A stretch of DNA of 64,000 nt from Mucor racemosus (GCA_027405735.1 JAPEHQ010000004.1:62001-126000); one strand, 5' to 3'; positions 12,191-25,539 are shown, counted from the first letter of the stretch. Translations and numbers: made by a program. Notes: generated by a model not told the origin, from the letters alone.

Positions 12191-13047
12191 TTTGATGCTA
12201 ATAAAAAAAAAAAATAAAATAAAAAAAAAAAAGACTTTGAAGCTATTACATGTCATACAAATGGAAGCCTCATAATTTTTATTTTCAAGAATTTATGTTA
12301 TTCATGCATTGATGAGTGATATTGATTATGAATTGTTGAAACATTTGAGTTCCAGACATTTTGTTGATTAGTTATTGACTAAATAACTAAATAGCTGAAG
12401 CCCTGATTGCTGATTGCAAATATCATTAAGCTTTATACTATATATTGAAAGAACGGTAAAGAATATCCTTCATAGACATCATTTTGTTTTGGAATTATGT
12501 AAATTAAAATCTAAAATGCTTCAGTAACTGACAAACTTAGCGAAAAGGCTTGATCCATTGATTTAAGTTTGGGAAAAATGTGTGCTCTTGAATGAGGTCA
12601 GTTTAAATTTAGAAAAAATACAGTATAACGGTAACTAGCAATTTGAGTTTATACTCGCACTTTTCCGGAATAGTCTATTATTAATGTAACGTAAAAAAGT
12701 GGTTCGAGATACAGTATAACAAGTAGCAAAGGTGATAGTATTCGAATGTTTAAATACATTATTTAGAAATTTCTTTTTACCTTATGAGCAGTTTATTGGA
12801 AATGAGTATGATTAAATGTATTTAATGATTCCAGACAAAAAAAAAAAAAAAAAAAAAAAAGTAGATACTTCCCTTCTTTGTTTACGTGCACAATAGGTAT
12901 AGTTTATTTACAAGGTGCAACAAGGTGATACATCTAAATTTTAAAGCTGTTTAGTTACACACTAAGCCTAGGATGTGATATATTATGATTTCTAAATGCT
13001 GAATGCACTAAAATGTTTTTATTTTTAACTTTTTATCAATACAAAAC
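12191..13047. other. Intergenic upstream of kelch gene 2
   Basis: AT-rich; contains an A(24) tract at 12837-12860 and the promoter of kelch gene 2. No clear TATA box stands out. Nothing else is recognised. Confidence 0.4.
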
Positions 13048-15204
13048 ATGTTTCTATTTCAAACTATAGTAGAAGTACTGTTTCTATTACTAATATTCAG
13101 TTTTACTGAAACAAATGCACAAACTTCTGCAAGAGCAAAGACATGTATAAATATATAAAATATGTATAAAATTTGTATATTCTAATGGCTAAATTGTATT
13201 AATAGGCTGCGGATTGATGTTTGGAAAAATCTACTGTTATGGTGGAGCAGCTTTTAAAAGCGCAACAGTTTCACAAGTTGATAGTACTATTAATGTTCTT
13301 GACCTCATAAATAAAAGTGGAATAGCAACTTCTGATTTACAGAATTTATGGACACCTATCTCATACAACCCAGGGAATGTTAATGTTGCAGGCAGAACAG
13401 ACCCACAGTGCATTGTTTTAGAAGATGGCAAACGTATGATTGTTAATGGTGGTTATGATTCAACCGCAAACCAGCTTAAAAACCTAAATATTGCATACAA
13501 TGCTGAAAAAAATCAATGGGAAGCTTTGGAAGATTATACAGAAGAACCTTATGGAAGAAGACAAATGTATGTAAACAGTATAAAAAGTATTTTCTATAAA
13601 TTTAACAAGTTTGCATTTTTTGAAGTTATGCCGGATCAGCAACCAATATTCCAGGCAAAGGTGTTGCATTCTATGGCGGTTATGAAGTGTATGTTTATAC
13701 TGTACTTTAAGCCTATGTAAACTGATACATGTATTAATGCATTTTACTAAATAGACACATAAATTCGACATGGACATTACCATCTGCGGGTAATATTTCC
13801 ATGTTTGAATTTGGTAATGCACAGAGACATATTGGCTATTCACAAGTCGCAATGTTTGACATTAATAATAGCACTGTAATTAAAGTATTGTATGAAGATT
13901 TTACTGCAATCAAACTAATTTATTTAAAAACTCTAGAACCCTTGGAGCTTGTATGTGCCTTTAATAGATTATTATATTGCAGGCGAATTCAGTGCTAGAC
14001 AGCAAGCAATATTTGATCCCACCAGTGAACAAATTCTATTTATGGGCGGCGAATATCGTACAAATAATCCTGTTGCCTCGGCAGTTGCAATTCCACGACC
14101 ATATAATCGTATATCAGCAGTTACTATAGCGCATAGCACTTGGCAATCCCTAATCTTCACAGGACACATCCCTACGCAAAATAGATTTTATTCTACTTTA
14201 ACTTTACGTATGTTCAAAGCAAATATCGTAGAAGCATTTATAATAATCAACATTTTATAGTGCCTAGTACCAATCGACATGTACTTTTATATGGTGGAGA
14301 AGTTAATAATTCAGGTACATATATATATATATATATATATACACATTTGTACAATTATAATACTTGACAAGCATATAAACCCTTTTTATATTAATAGTCG
14401 ATATCGATTATTGCGTTGTATTGGATTTGGAAAATAAAACATGGACAAACTACATGATTGATGCTCCAGTTGGCACTATTTTAGCAAGATCTAGACATTC
14501 AGCAGTATTGGTCAATAATGATACATTGTTCATTATGTGGGGTATTGATAGTAATAATGTAGGTACCAGCTCCATTTTAATATTAAATGTTTCCAATCCT
14601 GAAAACATTACACTGTCAAGCAATTACATTGATCCCAATACTGGTTCTTATACCAGCAACAATACAGTTACATCTAGCGATGGAGGCAATAGTGATAATA
14701 CTGCTAGTGATACCAATACTGCTAGTGATACAAACAGAGGGATTAGTAGTGGTGCTAAAGCAGGTATTGCCGTTGCATGTGTCGCTGTGGTAAATATATA
14801 TTTAAAGTAAACGCTTATTTCTTGTTAAATTTACATTCAAACAGGCTTTTTTTGCAGGTATTGCATTTTGGTTTTATCTTCGCAATAAGAAAAATGTAGA
14901 GCGTTATAAACGACAAGTAGAGCAGCAACAAGAGGAGGCTGACAGACAAGATATAGAGCCATTGGAAGTTGATTGGGATCAAATCGAAAACAAATACATA
15001 GAAATGTCTCCTAGAGCAAATTTTGTTAAAAACAGTGATCAAATTAGTATTACAGATAATACGCTTGTAAACAATACAGAAAGTCCTACAGGATTTCCTG
15101 CAATGATACCAGATGGCGTTGGTGCACAACGCGCTCATGCTGCTGAATCATTAGATCAACCAGGCACAATATTACCAAGGGTGTCTAAACCAGATGGTGG
15201 TTAA
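13048..15204 (+). CDS. Type-I membrane kelch-repeat protein, copy 2
   Basis: Paralogue of the gene at 7996. It starts MFLFQTIVEVLFLLLIFSF, a signal peptide ending near TNA/QTSARAKTC; the CGLMFGKIYCYGG junction is split by an intron at the same place as in copy 1. Propeller motifs: MIVNGGYDST, GSATNIPGKGVAFYGGYE, ILFMGGEYR, HVLLYGGE, LFIMWGIDSNN. A Thr/Ser/Asn-rich linker with an SDTNTASDTN repeat precedes the transmembrane segment (GIAVACVAV...FAGIAFWFYL), a basic stop and the tail motif EVDWDQIENKYIEMSP. One intron (near 14310) contains an (AT)n microsatellite. The linker and tail have diverged from copy 1 much more than the tail motif. Function unknown. Confidence 0.85.
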
Positions 15205-15879
15205 CAAAGTGGTCTATAAACCAGTTAATATGTTCTATAAAACTTATTTATCTCAATAAAGCGTAACGGCATCTTTATAATTTGAATATACAAACTGCAT
15301 TTTGGTTGACATCGATGTATTTTTGATCTGGCCATTTTTTCTCCCTTCCTTGATCATCCCAAATAGTTAATTTCAAGACTTTTTTTAACATTTATGGTGA
15401 CATTTTCTTTTTAAAACAACATATTTTGATATTAAAATTCAAGAATTTCAAATTTGAATTAATGAACAAGAGTCTCTTACTATACACTTCAGCTTAAAAA
15501 GTGATTATTTCTGATGTTTTTCACCACATTACTTTATTTATAATATATTTGAACACCGCTTACAAAGCTTGGGCTAGCAGGCAACTGTAACAATTTTTGA
15601 TCATTGTTGGCCGTTTTTTCGTTAATGAAATAATATAATAACAGAAAAAGAAATTCAACAGTAGAGATGAACATATCAACTTTCCTTAATAGAAAATACA
15701 ATTTTTAAATATTATTTTGGTACTAAAAAAAAAACCTTTAAAAATGATAATTTCTGATGGACAATGTATTTGTAGATGAACATTTTTGGTGTTCAAATTA
15801 TGCAACAGTATATATGAAGCCTCTAAATGATACAATAATATAACATTACAAAAAAAAATGCAGCATTTGTTTTTTATTC
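15205..15879. other. Convergent intergenic, kelch gene 2 / NSF
   Basis: Holds the 3' UTRs of two convergent genes (AATAAA near 15257 for the kelch gene). AT-rich, no gene and no recognised repeat. Confidence 0.5.
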
Positions 15880-18197
15880 TTACAAAGCTAAAATGGTATT
15901 CACAAACTTTTCAACCTTATCTTCATCTTGTCTTGCCATTTCAGTAATCATCAATAATTTCTTAACACCGATAGTCAACTTTTGATCCATATTGGCTTGT
16001 TGCAAGATAGATAAAGCTCTTTCTCTTTCATTATCACTGAATAATTCCAATTGCTGCAATACAATGTCTATACCCTCCAAACTTGTAATAGTAGGAACAT
16101 AAATTTCAGCAGAGAATTCATCAGTCATATCCATTTGATCCAAAATTTGACGTTGTGTAGTAGTGGCCAAGATCAACAAACGACGATCCTTTGGTGGTTT
16201 CTTTTTCAACAAAACCAAGAGTGCTTGTAAAACTGAGTTAGAGAAACGAGGACCAATAGGAACATAATCTAAAAGACGCTCAATTGCATCAATGACAATA
16301 ACACTTGTTGGTGATTTGTAAGAGTCATTAAAGATTTTGTTAATCTCGGTGACCTTTGCAGTTTCAGACATGCCCACCATGGTTTCAGGCGAAATCAATT
16401 TAATAAAGGGGAAATCACTTTGCATGGCAATTGTAGCAGCAAGAGCAGTTTTACCACTACCAGCAGGGCCATTCAAGAGCACACTCACCAAAGGTGTACG
16501 AGATGATTGACGGACTTGATCAACATACAAACGACCATCAGTTAAAATCTGCTTAACAGAAGGACTGAAAGGAATAATATGATTTTGAACACATTGTTGT
16601 AACTCGGCTTCAGATACACCGAATGCAGGTTGTACTTCCTTAAGTGCATTCAAGAAATCATCCATGCTGACTTTCATGTTCTCTACATCAGCAGAGATAC
16701 CTGCCATAGTACCCACTTTGATATGTCTACTAAATGCATAAGATGAAGCAGCTTTAACAACACCAGAAATTTCAGCACCACTGTAATTTTTGGTTAATTC
16801 AGCTAAATCATCCAAATTAACATCGCTTTCCAAAACATCATTTGTTCTCATTTTGCTGGTATGAATCTTGAGGATTTGAAGACGACCCTTTTCATCAGGT
16901 AACCCAATTTCCATATGTACTTCAAGACGGCCAGGACGTAACAAAGCTTCATCAATCATATCCTTTCTGTTGGTCATACCAATAATCAAAATATTATTCA
17001 ATTGCTCAACACCATCCATTTTAGCCAACAATTGATTTACAACGGAATCGCCAACACCAGTATCACCACTACGACTACCACGAGATTTACAAATAGCATC
17101 CAATTCATCAAAAATAATAATATGAAGACCAGATTCTTCACCTTTAGAACGATATTCTTCCTCGGCATCAGCAAACAATTTACGCACATTTTCTTCAGAT
17201 TGACCAACAAATTTAGACAAAACTTCAGGGCCACTGACAATTTTGGGTTCCTTGGCATTCAACATTTTACCAATTTGACGAGCCATTAAAGTCTTACCAG
17301 TACCAGGAGGACCATAAAGTAAAATACCTTTTACATGTTGAACACCTAATTTCTCTACAAGAGCAGGAGGGAAAATACGTGAAGCAAATGCACGACGGAA
17401 AATAGCATTAAATTCATCATCTAAACCACCAATACCGAGGTCTTCAAATTGGAAATCAGGCTTAATCAATGCTTTGGCAGCCATTGCTCTTTTCTTTGCT
17501 TGCTTTAGATTTAAAAATGACCCTTCTGTCTTTGTAAATTCAATGTTGGTTTCACGCATTAAAATACCACGAACAGCATCCGATTTATTTTCTTGATGTG
17601 CATCCACTTCTCCTTTCTTTAATACATTCAAATCAACTACGTCTAAATCATTTACTGTTGCTCTGAATTTAACACCACAATATTCGAATACCAAGAATTG
17701 TCCCTTTGTAAACATTTGATTATGAAAGTTGATGGAAAATGCTTGTGCAAGATCATCTTCTTTAAATTCATCAGGGAGTCGATTACTTCTTTGAAAAAAG
17801 TCAATATCCATTTTTAAATTGCCCAAATAAATGTCCATTCCTTCAGAGTGAATATCATAAGGATCAATTGTAACACGCTGACCTAAAGAGAAAGAAGCCC
17901 AACGACGTGAGGTACCGTTAATACCAACTTGACCTTTTTGAATATTTCTGTCCACACTATATAAAATATATCAGTATATTGATCCTTTATATACTATATT
18001 CAGTGTATTTACCGCACTGATAAGACGTATTGATGGGCAACTACAACATAATGAATCTTAGGGTCAATAACACCAGGAGCAATATAAGCAAAGTTTGTTA
18101 AAGCAGCGGCATCAGTTGGACACTGAACAACTTCAAATAACCCAGAATCTTCCTTTTCGCCATAATGACGCTGGTCATCATAACGAGAATAATCCAT
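15880..18197 (-). CDS. SEC18: NSF/Sec18 AAA ATPase, SNARE disassembly
   Basis: Vesicle-fusion ATPase that, with alpha-SNAP, takes apart cis-SNARE complexes. Two exons: MDYSRYDDQRHYGEKEDSGL ... YVLSV (18197 to 18012), then an intron of about 56 nt, then RVDRNIQKGQVGING. Joined length is about 753 residues, as expected for NSF (744-758). Domains in order: N-domain with FVFEYCGV-type barrel, D1 with Walker A GPPGTGKT and Walker B IIIFDELDAICKSRG plus MTNRKDMIDEALLRPGRLE, and D2 with Walker A GPAGSGKT and the region AIERLLDYVPIGPRFSN. D2 Walker B is VIVIDAIE where animals have VVVDDIE, a small change. This is an essential single-copy gene in most fungi and appears intact. Confidence 0.95.
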
Positions 18198-18959
18198 TTT
18201 TTTAATAAAAAGAGAAAGAAAGGAGTAGTTGATATTCTCGAAAATTGAAACGATTTGAGTTTTTATTGGTGATTCCGCTTATATTTCGTATCCCACTCAA
18301 ATGCACATGGCGTAAATTTGTTTAAGAAATAACGCCACTAGCCTGCTTGTACTTATAAAGGCAAGTTTTGAAAGGAAGAAAGAGTATCTATTTAATGCAA
18401 TATTGGCTTTAATTTTGATTCTATGACTAAATTTATTCAAATTTTAAAAGTATAGCTCTATCCTTGTTGTACCATATTTAATTATTTTAAGCCATTGATT
18501 TGTTTTCATCAAATATGCGAAAAATGTCATATCAGGTTCAGCTGTCTATTTTTCAGTTTATTTGAATATTTTTGGGGCATCTAAATCAAAATAAATCAAA
18601 TTATCAAGATGACAGCAAATTGGAAGGAATATTTTAGATAGTATTCACATTTTTCTATATAATTTATGTGAAGATTTCACACATTTACATGTAATATTCA
18701 TAAAAAGACATTATAGGATCAAGCAAAATATTTTAAATACGGTAATTTAAATAAAAAAGAAAAGCACACGTCCAAACAAAGAGGATGATGAAGTGCAACC
18801 AAAGAGAAGAAGGAAGAGGAGAAGGGCAATAGAATGAAATAAGAGGAGAAGAAGAATATCATTAAATATTATTCTAACTATTGGTACAGTACGATGGAAA
18901 GCTTCTTATAATGAAGTAAAACAGACCTGCGGCAGCACGAACTGTACACCGTATAGCGG
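18198..18959. other. Intergenic upstream of NSF
   Basis: Promoter side of NSF. A purine-rich stretch (about 18770-18860, GAAGAGGAGAAG-like) stands out from the AT-rich background. No gene is recognised. Confidence 0.4.
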
Positions 18960-19360
18960 TGTTGACCAGCTCGTTATTAATTAAAAAAGTAAACTCTTCT
19001 TGGCTTCTCAAAGTGAATTAAACCCACAATGGTACTGACAGGAACGACTATGAAAAAGTGAGAGTCCATCTGTTCCCAATCATTAAAAACCTTGAAATCT
19101 CATTCAAGATGACTTAATTTTCACATACTTGATCCACTTTATGTTTATTTCGTTTTTATATTCAGCACGCTGTATGTATTGACACTCCTAGAGTGCCAAT
19201 GTCACCTGAAAGATCTGGGCTGCTCTACCGTATATATCGAGCTTTTATTTATCTTGCATGCATTGTTCTTGATTGAGTCCAAAAGCATAGCTAATCGAGT
19301 ATTCAAATTAAGTGCTAATGAAATAGTTTACAACTTTTTTTTTTCTGCTTGTATAAGTTA
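18960..19360 (+). repeat. Dispersed repeat R-E/F, continuous copy
   Basis: The first part (ACTCTTCTTGGCTTCTCAAAG, about 18990-19110) matches the reverse complement of 33870-34010, and the second (GCATTGTTCTTGATTGAGT ... GTTTACAACTTTTTTTTT, 19240-19345) matches the reverse complement of 31980-32150. Here the two parts lie together; there they are about 1.7 kb apart. Conceptual translations of the matching parts resemble one another (LFILHALFLIES / LFTLYALFLIEY), so a decayed repeated coding sequence is possible. Confidence 0.6.
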
Positions 19361-19439
19361 AAATAGATTTTGATATTTTTTGTAGGTACCTGCTTAAGCA
19401 AAATTTGAATTTTCAATATTCGAAATCGGAGCATTACCA

Positions 19440-20605
19440 CTTTTCTATAACAAACCTCAAACCAAACGCTTTATAGAATATACCTTAGACGACATTGCTA
19501 AATAGATATGAATTAATCGCATTATGCTACCTAGCACTGAATTTATTTTATATCTCACGAAAGACTCAAAAACAGGGAGAATTCAATGCTTTTCCCTTGA
19601 AAACTGGGCTTCACTTTTCATCCCTGCTCTACTTTTTGTTTCATTAAATAACGCCAAGAGAAAATTATATGCCAATGTACCTGAGATGTTCAGCTTTAAT
19701 CGAAAAATAAGTATCCAAAAATATCCTATTTTTTGCAGTTGGTATTAATTTTTTAGTGCTAATGTTTCAGATTTTTACGCGTATTTCACTGCTAAAGGAT
19801 TGAAAACTTTGAGGCTTCATATCTCTGCAAAACATTAAGCTATACTAACACTTTTTAATAATAAAACTTGCTTATTTTGAAGTGCTTTATAACATATTGA
19901 GGTATAAAAAAATTCTGAGCACTTTTATTTTTTTTCATATTTTTTCGGCATTTTTGTAGTAGATTTTAAAACATTCGTTAAATTGAGCAACGCTTTTTTT
20001 AAATTTATATCATCCACCACGTTGAGCTCTCTTGAACCCAATTTAGTTTTTTTCAGAATATTGATTTTTCGTGGAGATATCCTCAGAAATGTGTACAAAA
20101 ATAGACTTTTGTTTCTAGCTTCCATTTTTCCCTTATCTACCCTCATCCCAAATTCTGAATCTGAAAAAAAAAGTTACAAAAACCTTGTTTTCTCTACAAA
20201 AACTGCAGCTAGAAGGTTCAGCAATGGCTTAATCGATAGGTAATTTTGTTGCGCATTATTTTCAAAAACTATTTTTAAAACATGTTTATAAAAAATGACG
20301 TGTATCTTCAAAAAACCTTCAAAAATTCAATTGCATTTTACGCAAAATTTAATGTAAAATATTTGACTGAATTTTATTTAGATGGATGCAGAATTAAAAA
20401 CTGTACAAAAACTATTTAGTATGCTAGGTCGACTTACTTTGTAGTTCATGATCAATTAAACGATTTTGTTTTTTTCATCATTTTTCGTCCATTTTTTAAA
20501 ATAAATTTTGGAACCCAGTTATCATAAGCTGTAAGCTGTGATATCGACTATTATTTTGATTATCTCGATGAAAAATCTATATTTTTGGCTGAAACAAAAA
20601 ATACA
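19440..20605 (+). repeat. Dispersed repeat R-A, copy B (mosaic)
   Basis: The left two thirds (to about 20150) are nearly identical to copy A; the right third departs and shares variants with the older copy at 62745 (TCTGAATCTGAAAAAAA, GCAGCTAGA.GGTTCA). Forms an inverted pair with copy C about 3.3 kb away. Confidence 0.85.
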
Positions 20606-22319
20606 GAGTAGTAATCAATTAGATCTATTTTGTGAATGCAGAAATTAAGCCCTGGATAATGAGTGTTAAGCTTTACAAAATAATAAACTAATATTTACAA
20701 CTGCAGAAAACAAAGAAAAAGATCCCATCCTTGTGAATATTGATCCAATTAACCTTTAATTATACATGATGATGGTAGATTTACATATATCATGCATAAA
20801 AATTTATATTCCTACTTTCACAAATCACTGTGAATTGAGAAAACTATCAGCAAAACATGATATTTTTGACCAATAAAACTACCTGTTGTGTCCTATATCT
20901 TCATGTTTGATAAATAATACTTAAAAAAGAATACAATTAAAAGAGAATGAGTAATGAATCAGTTCTTCAACTGTATAATAAAAACAAGATATCGTGTATT
21001 TAAATATAAAAGTATGGGCTTTTACTATATATTGATTTGACAATTGAGATCCTGAGATGCAATTTAATGCATTATTGAACCATTCATTAGATATGTTTGA
21101 TAGTAATCTATAGATAGAAATAGATCAATAATCATAATTTAACCGTTCTTGCAGAGCTTGTGAGTTACCTCATTTCAATGCTCCGCTATATGTGCTTCGA
21201 TGTTGATTTGATAGCTATTTGATTGTTGATTTACCATTGGGACGAAATAATATGCTGTCATAATTGAGATCTACACGTTCTTTTTGATTGCTGGATAAAC
21301 TTAGTAATTTAATACACTCATCCAATTAATATATACAGTAAGTCCTCTCTATAATTGATGTATCATTCTTAACCGGATGTCAAATACAAGAGTAAAACAA
21401 TAATAGTTCAGGAACTGAAATTCAAGTTTATTAAACATCAAAGGAACTATGGTTTAAGCATGATAGTACAGCATGATATTATTAAAGCATGATGTTCCAC
21501 CATCATGCCACATTAATATAATAGATAACACCTATAATCCTTATCACATCATAATTTCCCTCAACTCAATTAGTATATATAAACCCACTTTATTTCTTTT
21601 TAATAAACGAAATCACTTTACTTGATTAAATCTTCTAGATTTTATTTAACATAAACATATCCTGATATATCAATAATAATAAAACGGTACTTTTTCATTT
21701 CAATTAATTTTATACGTTTTACTACCTTATTTCGATAAATCAAAAGAGTTCTTACCAGAATATAAGCGCACTGGTTTAACGTTGATCATAATTGACCTAA
21801 AACCGATTGTAAAATGTTGCGTCCACAGGTTATTATAGTAATTTGTAAGATGATGAACCTTTTATATTGTAATCCTTATTGTGAAAGTAAGCTAACTACT
21901 GAGGGATGGCACTCCTAATTGTTCTCCGTTGGAGGATGATCCGGATTGTACGGGATATATGAGATACCATATTTGGTTGCATGAAATATGTGCTCCTCAT
22001 GTATGCTATGTTATTGATGTAGATAAATACTGATCTAACGAATGAAATTGTAATATAGAATTTGTATATAAAAAGGACAAATTATTGATATTAAATAAAG
22101 ATTCTCTTCAGTTTTTGTGTGTGATTTAATTTAACCAGTTTCTTTATTAAATTATACATTTTTTCTTGCTACAATATTTATTCTAAATCTTGTGCAATTC
22201 ATAAAAAATTGAGCACCTAAATTGAAATGTCAATTTTTTGCACTAACAAGATAGTATTATGATCTCACAAACAACACATCGTATTATGGTCAACCAAGTT
22301 TGGCTGCTTTAACGAGCCG
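20606..22319. other. Intergenic, old repeat remnants
   Basis: AT-rich. A short block about 21660-21760 (ACGGTACTTTTT.ATTT) recurs in reverse at 63610-63690. Segments with TATATAAA and AATAAA about 21580-21605 and 22070-22105 resemble LTR regulatory signals but no paired ends were found. No gene. Confidence 0.4.
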
Positions 22320-23280
22320 TATTTATGCAATCGCAGATGGGGGTATTCGAGTTCTATTTTCTCTTTTGTTAGCGAAACTTGAAAGAAGTAGGATTTGAGC
22401 TTTAACTTTGAAAAAATACGGCAAAATATCAAACTGTCAAATATTCTATCATCTTTAGTGGAATTACATACTAAAAACGCTTGATAGTCATAAAGTAGCC
22501 TAATTTTTAAATGTCTCTTATAAAAATACTACGATTCCACTTGAAATATGAACAACAATAATAAACAAACACTTCAATTGAACACAATAACAAACGCATC
22601 CTAAAAAATATGAAATACCTTCTTTTTGAACCATGCATGTCATGTAGATGATAGCATCCTCGATCACGGTGCAATCAATTACACAAATGACATTCAGTAT
22701 ATATCAAAATAGGGTTCTATCCAAATCAATAACAATAATAAACAAAGATATCAATTTAGTCAACTGCTCATCTATATTGAAGTTGCACTATCGATATAAA
22801 TAAGAATCAAGCATATAAAAATTATCCCTTAATTTAAGGTTACATAAAATAGATATAATAATACTAAACAACCATTTCCCAAAAGGTCGATATTGTCACA
22901 CTTGAAATCAATCCCTTATAGCCAATGCTCTGCATGATTTACCCCTTAAAATATTAAATCAATACCATTGCACTCTAAATTAGAATATTACTAAATATAA
23001 ATCTATTCAAGTCTGATGGTATCCAAGTTCTCCAAATTATTATAAATACCCTCATACTTTTTCAATTATTTTAAATCTTCAGGAATCTTTTATAATAAAA
23101 CCTTTGACTGATTATAATTGTATTTCTACCGCTTTTATTTTTTATGTTTTTCTATTTTAGTAAACAACGTTGTTTTTACTGCATTAATTATCAATTCATA
23201 ATTTCATACTAGCTTGACATGAAGGCTGTTATTAATTATAAATGGTATCCTTAAGGCGACCCAGTACTTGTTCCTGTCAT
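22320..23280 (+). repeat. Dispersed repeat R-D, copy split by an insertion
   Basis: 22320-22458 matches the first half of the uninterrupted copy at 11860 and 23187-23280 the second half. Sequence between them (22459-23186) is absent from the 11.9-kb copy. Confidence 0.55.
22459..23186. mobile_element. Putative ~730-bp insertion into R-D
   Basis: Defined by the interruption of R-D between TATC and AATTCATAATTTC. Both borders carry ATC/TATC, which could be a short target duplication. No inverted ends and no coding capacity were seen; class unknown. Confidence 0.35.
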
Positions 23281-23884
23281 AGAATGGTAATTGTCATCAT
23301 AGTAAAAGCTTATTATTTGAATCACAATTAAATGCCAATCTCGCGTACATACAATTGGTATCCTGTGCAACCAAATTAAAGTATATTCAAAGATAGAACC
23401 AAGGAACTTGTTGATAAACAAGTCCATAATTTTTTTATCATGTTTATTAAAAAAGTCCATAAATTTTTATATTCATGAAGAACCAATAACTTTGCCATCT
23501 ACCAATATACATAACAACTCAACACATTTAATCAACCTTTCTAGATAATCATTGGTCAGTTACAACGATCCATTACTTTTAGATTCCCATTTCCTTTAGA
23601 TTAGACAATTAATATAAATAGCAAAAGACTTTCATTAGCCATGAAGATCTTTATCTTATTTTTAAAGAATAAAACAACATATATATTATTTCTTACGTGT
23701 TTTATTTTCAATTTTTCACAGTTCCCACTCCTTTTTTTGTCTGCGTTACAAAAAAAAACGAGCTGCTGTTTTCCAATTCGAATCGAATAGCCATTTCCGT
23801 TAAAACGCGATTCAAACTCGAATCGAATTTCCATCCTACAATACATACCCAACTGAAAGTTACTCTGAATTTTTTAATTCAGCA
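23281..23884. other. Intergenic between R-D and R-A copy C
   Basis: AT-rich; contains the block about 23795-23830 (AAAACGCGATTCAAACTCG) that also ends R-D at 12.13 kb. No gene. Confidence 0.4.
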
Positions 23885-25030
23885 AAAAATATTGATTTTT
23901 GGTGGAAATAATCAAAATAATAGTTCACATTACAATCTACAGCCTATGATTTCTGAGTTCCAAAATCGATTTGTTGTAAAATCCATCGAAAAATGATTCA
24001 AAAAACAAAAGCGTTTCGTAGCTCATGAACTGCAAAGTAAATCAAGCTAGTATGTTAATTAAATCTTGTACAGTTTTGGATTCTGCATCTATCTAAGCAG
24101 AATGCAAATAAATGCTTCATATTAAAATTTGCGCAAAATGCAATTGAAATTCTGGAGATTTTTTGAAGATATACATCGTTTTTTATAAACATGTTTTTAA
24201 TATAAATAACGGAAATAATGCATAACAAAATTACCTATCGATTGAGCTATTGCGGAACCTTCTAACTTCATTCTTCGTAGAGAAAACAAGATATCTGTCC
24301 AATTTTTTTTAAATTCAGAATTTGGGATGAGGGTATATAAGGGAAAAATGGAAGCTAGAAACAAAAGTCTATTTTTGTACACATTTCTGAGGATATCTCC
24401 ACGAAAAATCAATATTCTGGAAAAAACTAAATTGGGTTCAAGAGAGCTCAACGTGGTGGATGATATAAATTTAAAAAAAGCGTTGCTCAATTTAACGAAT
24501 GTTTTAAAATCTACTACAAAAATGCCGAAAAAATATGAAAAAAAAATAAAAGTGCTCAGAATTTTTTTATACCTCAATATGTTATAAAGCACTTCAGAAT
24601 AAGCAAGTTTTATTATTAGACAGTGTTAGTATAGCTTAATGTTTTACAGAGATATGAAGCCTTAAAGTTTTAAATCCTTTAGCAGTGAAATACGCGTAAA
24701 AAATCTGAAACATTAGCACTGAAAAATTAATATCAACTGTAAAAAGTAGGATATTTTTGGATACTTGTTTTCGGATTAAAGCTGAACATCTCAGGTACAT
24801 TAACATATAATTTTTTCTTAGCGTTATTTAATGAAACAAAAAGTACAGCAGGAATGAAAAGTGAGGCCCAGTTTTCAAGGGAAAAGCATTGAATTCTCCC
24901 TGTTTTTGAGTCTTTCGTGAGATATAAAATAAATTCAGGGCTAGGTAGCATAATGCAATCAATTTAATTCTATTTAGTAGTGGTTTCTATGGTATATCTT
25001 AAAAAATATTTATTATGAGGTTAGTTATAG
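23885..25030 (-). repeat. Dispersed repeat R-A, copy C (inverted)
   Basis: Reverse-complement of copies A and B over about 1.15 kb with few differences. Its 3' third follows copy A rather than copy B (CTACGAAGAATGAAGTTAGA motif shared with A). Confidence 0.85.
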
Positions 25031-25070
25031 AAAGAAGGCATATTCCGATTTTGAAGATTGAAACTATGCA

Positions 25071-25096
25071 TTTTTTTTTTTTTTTTTTTTTTTTTT
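25071..25096. repeat. Poly-T tract next to R-A copy C
   Basis: A run of 26 T about 40 bp beyond the left end of R-A copy C (in element orientation). It may be a slippage product or a poly(A) tail of an unidentified retro-insertion on the minus strand. Confidence 0.7.
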
Positions 25097-25539
25097 GAAA
25101 AATTAAATGGACTACAAAAACTTTTGATTGACAAATGTTGATATATGGTTTGCTGTCAAATTTCAAGTATATTCTTGCTAGAGCATTTTCTAAATCATTG
25201 TGGATGAAGCAAATGCAAAAATTCATCATATCGCCGGTAACTATACTTTATTTAGCCGTATATTTGAGTATCTACATGAATAAAGCTCAACAATTGATAA
25301 TGTACACTTTATGAAGAATTTTTCACATTTTTTCATATTTTGGCATATTTTACACGATGAGTCCAAAGACTTTTTGCTTAATATTCAGCGAACAATTTAG
25401 TGTATTTTTCGGTTATAATATGGAAAAACTTATTAGTGAATCATGTACAGATTTTGTTATTTGCATCTTCGTATATCTGTATATCCTTGTAAGCCCTTAT
25501 CAAACTAATAGGTTTTTAAACCCTCAACTTCAAGTATGG

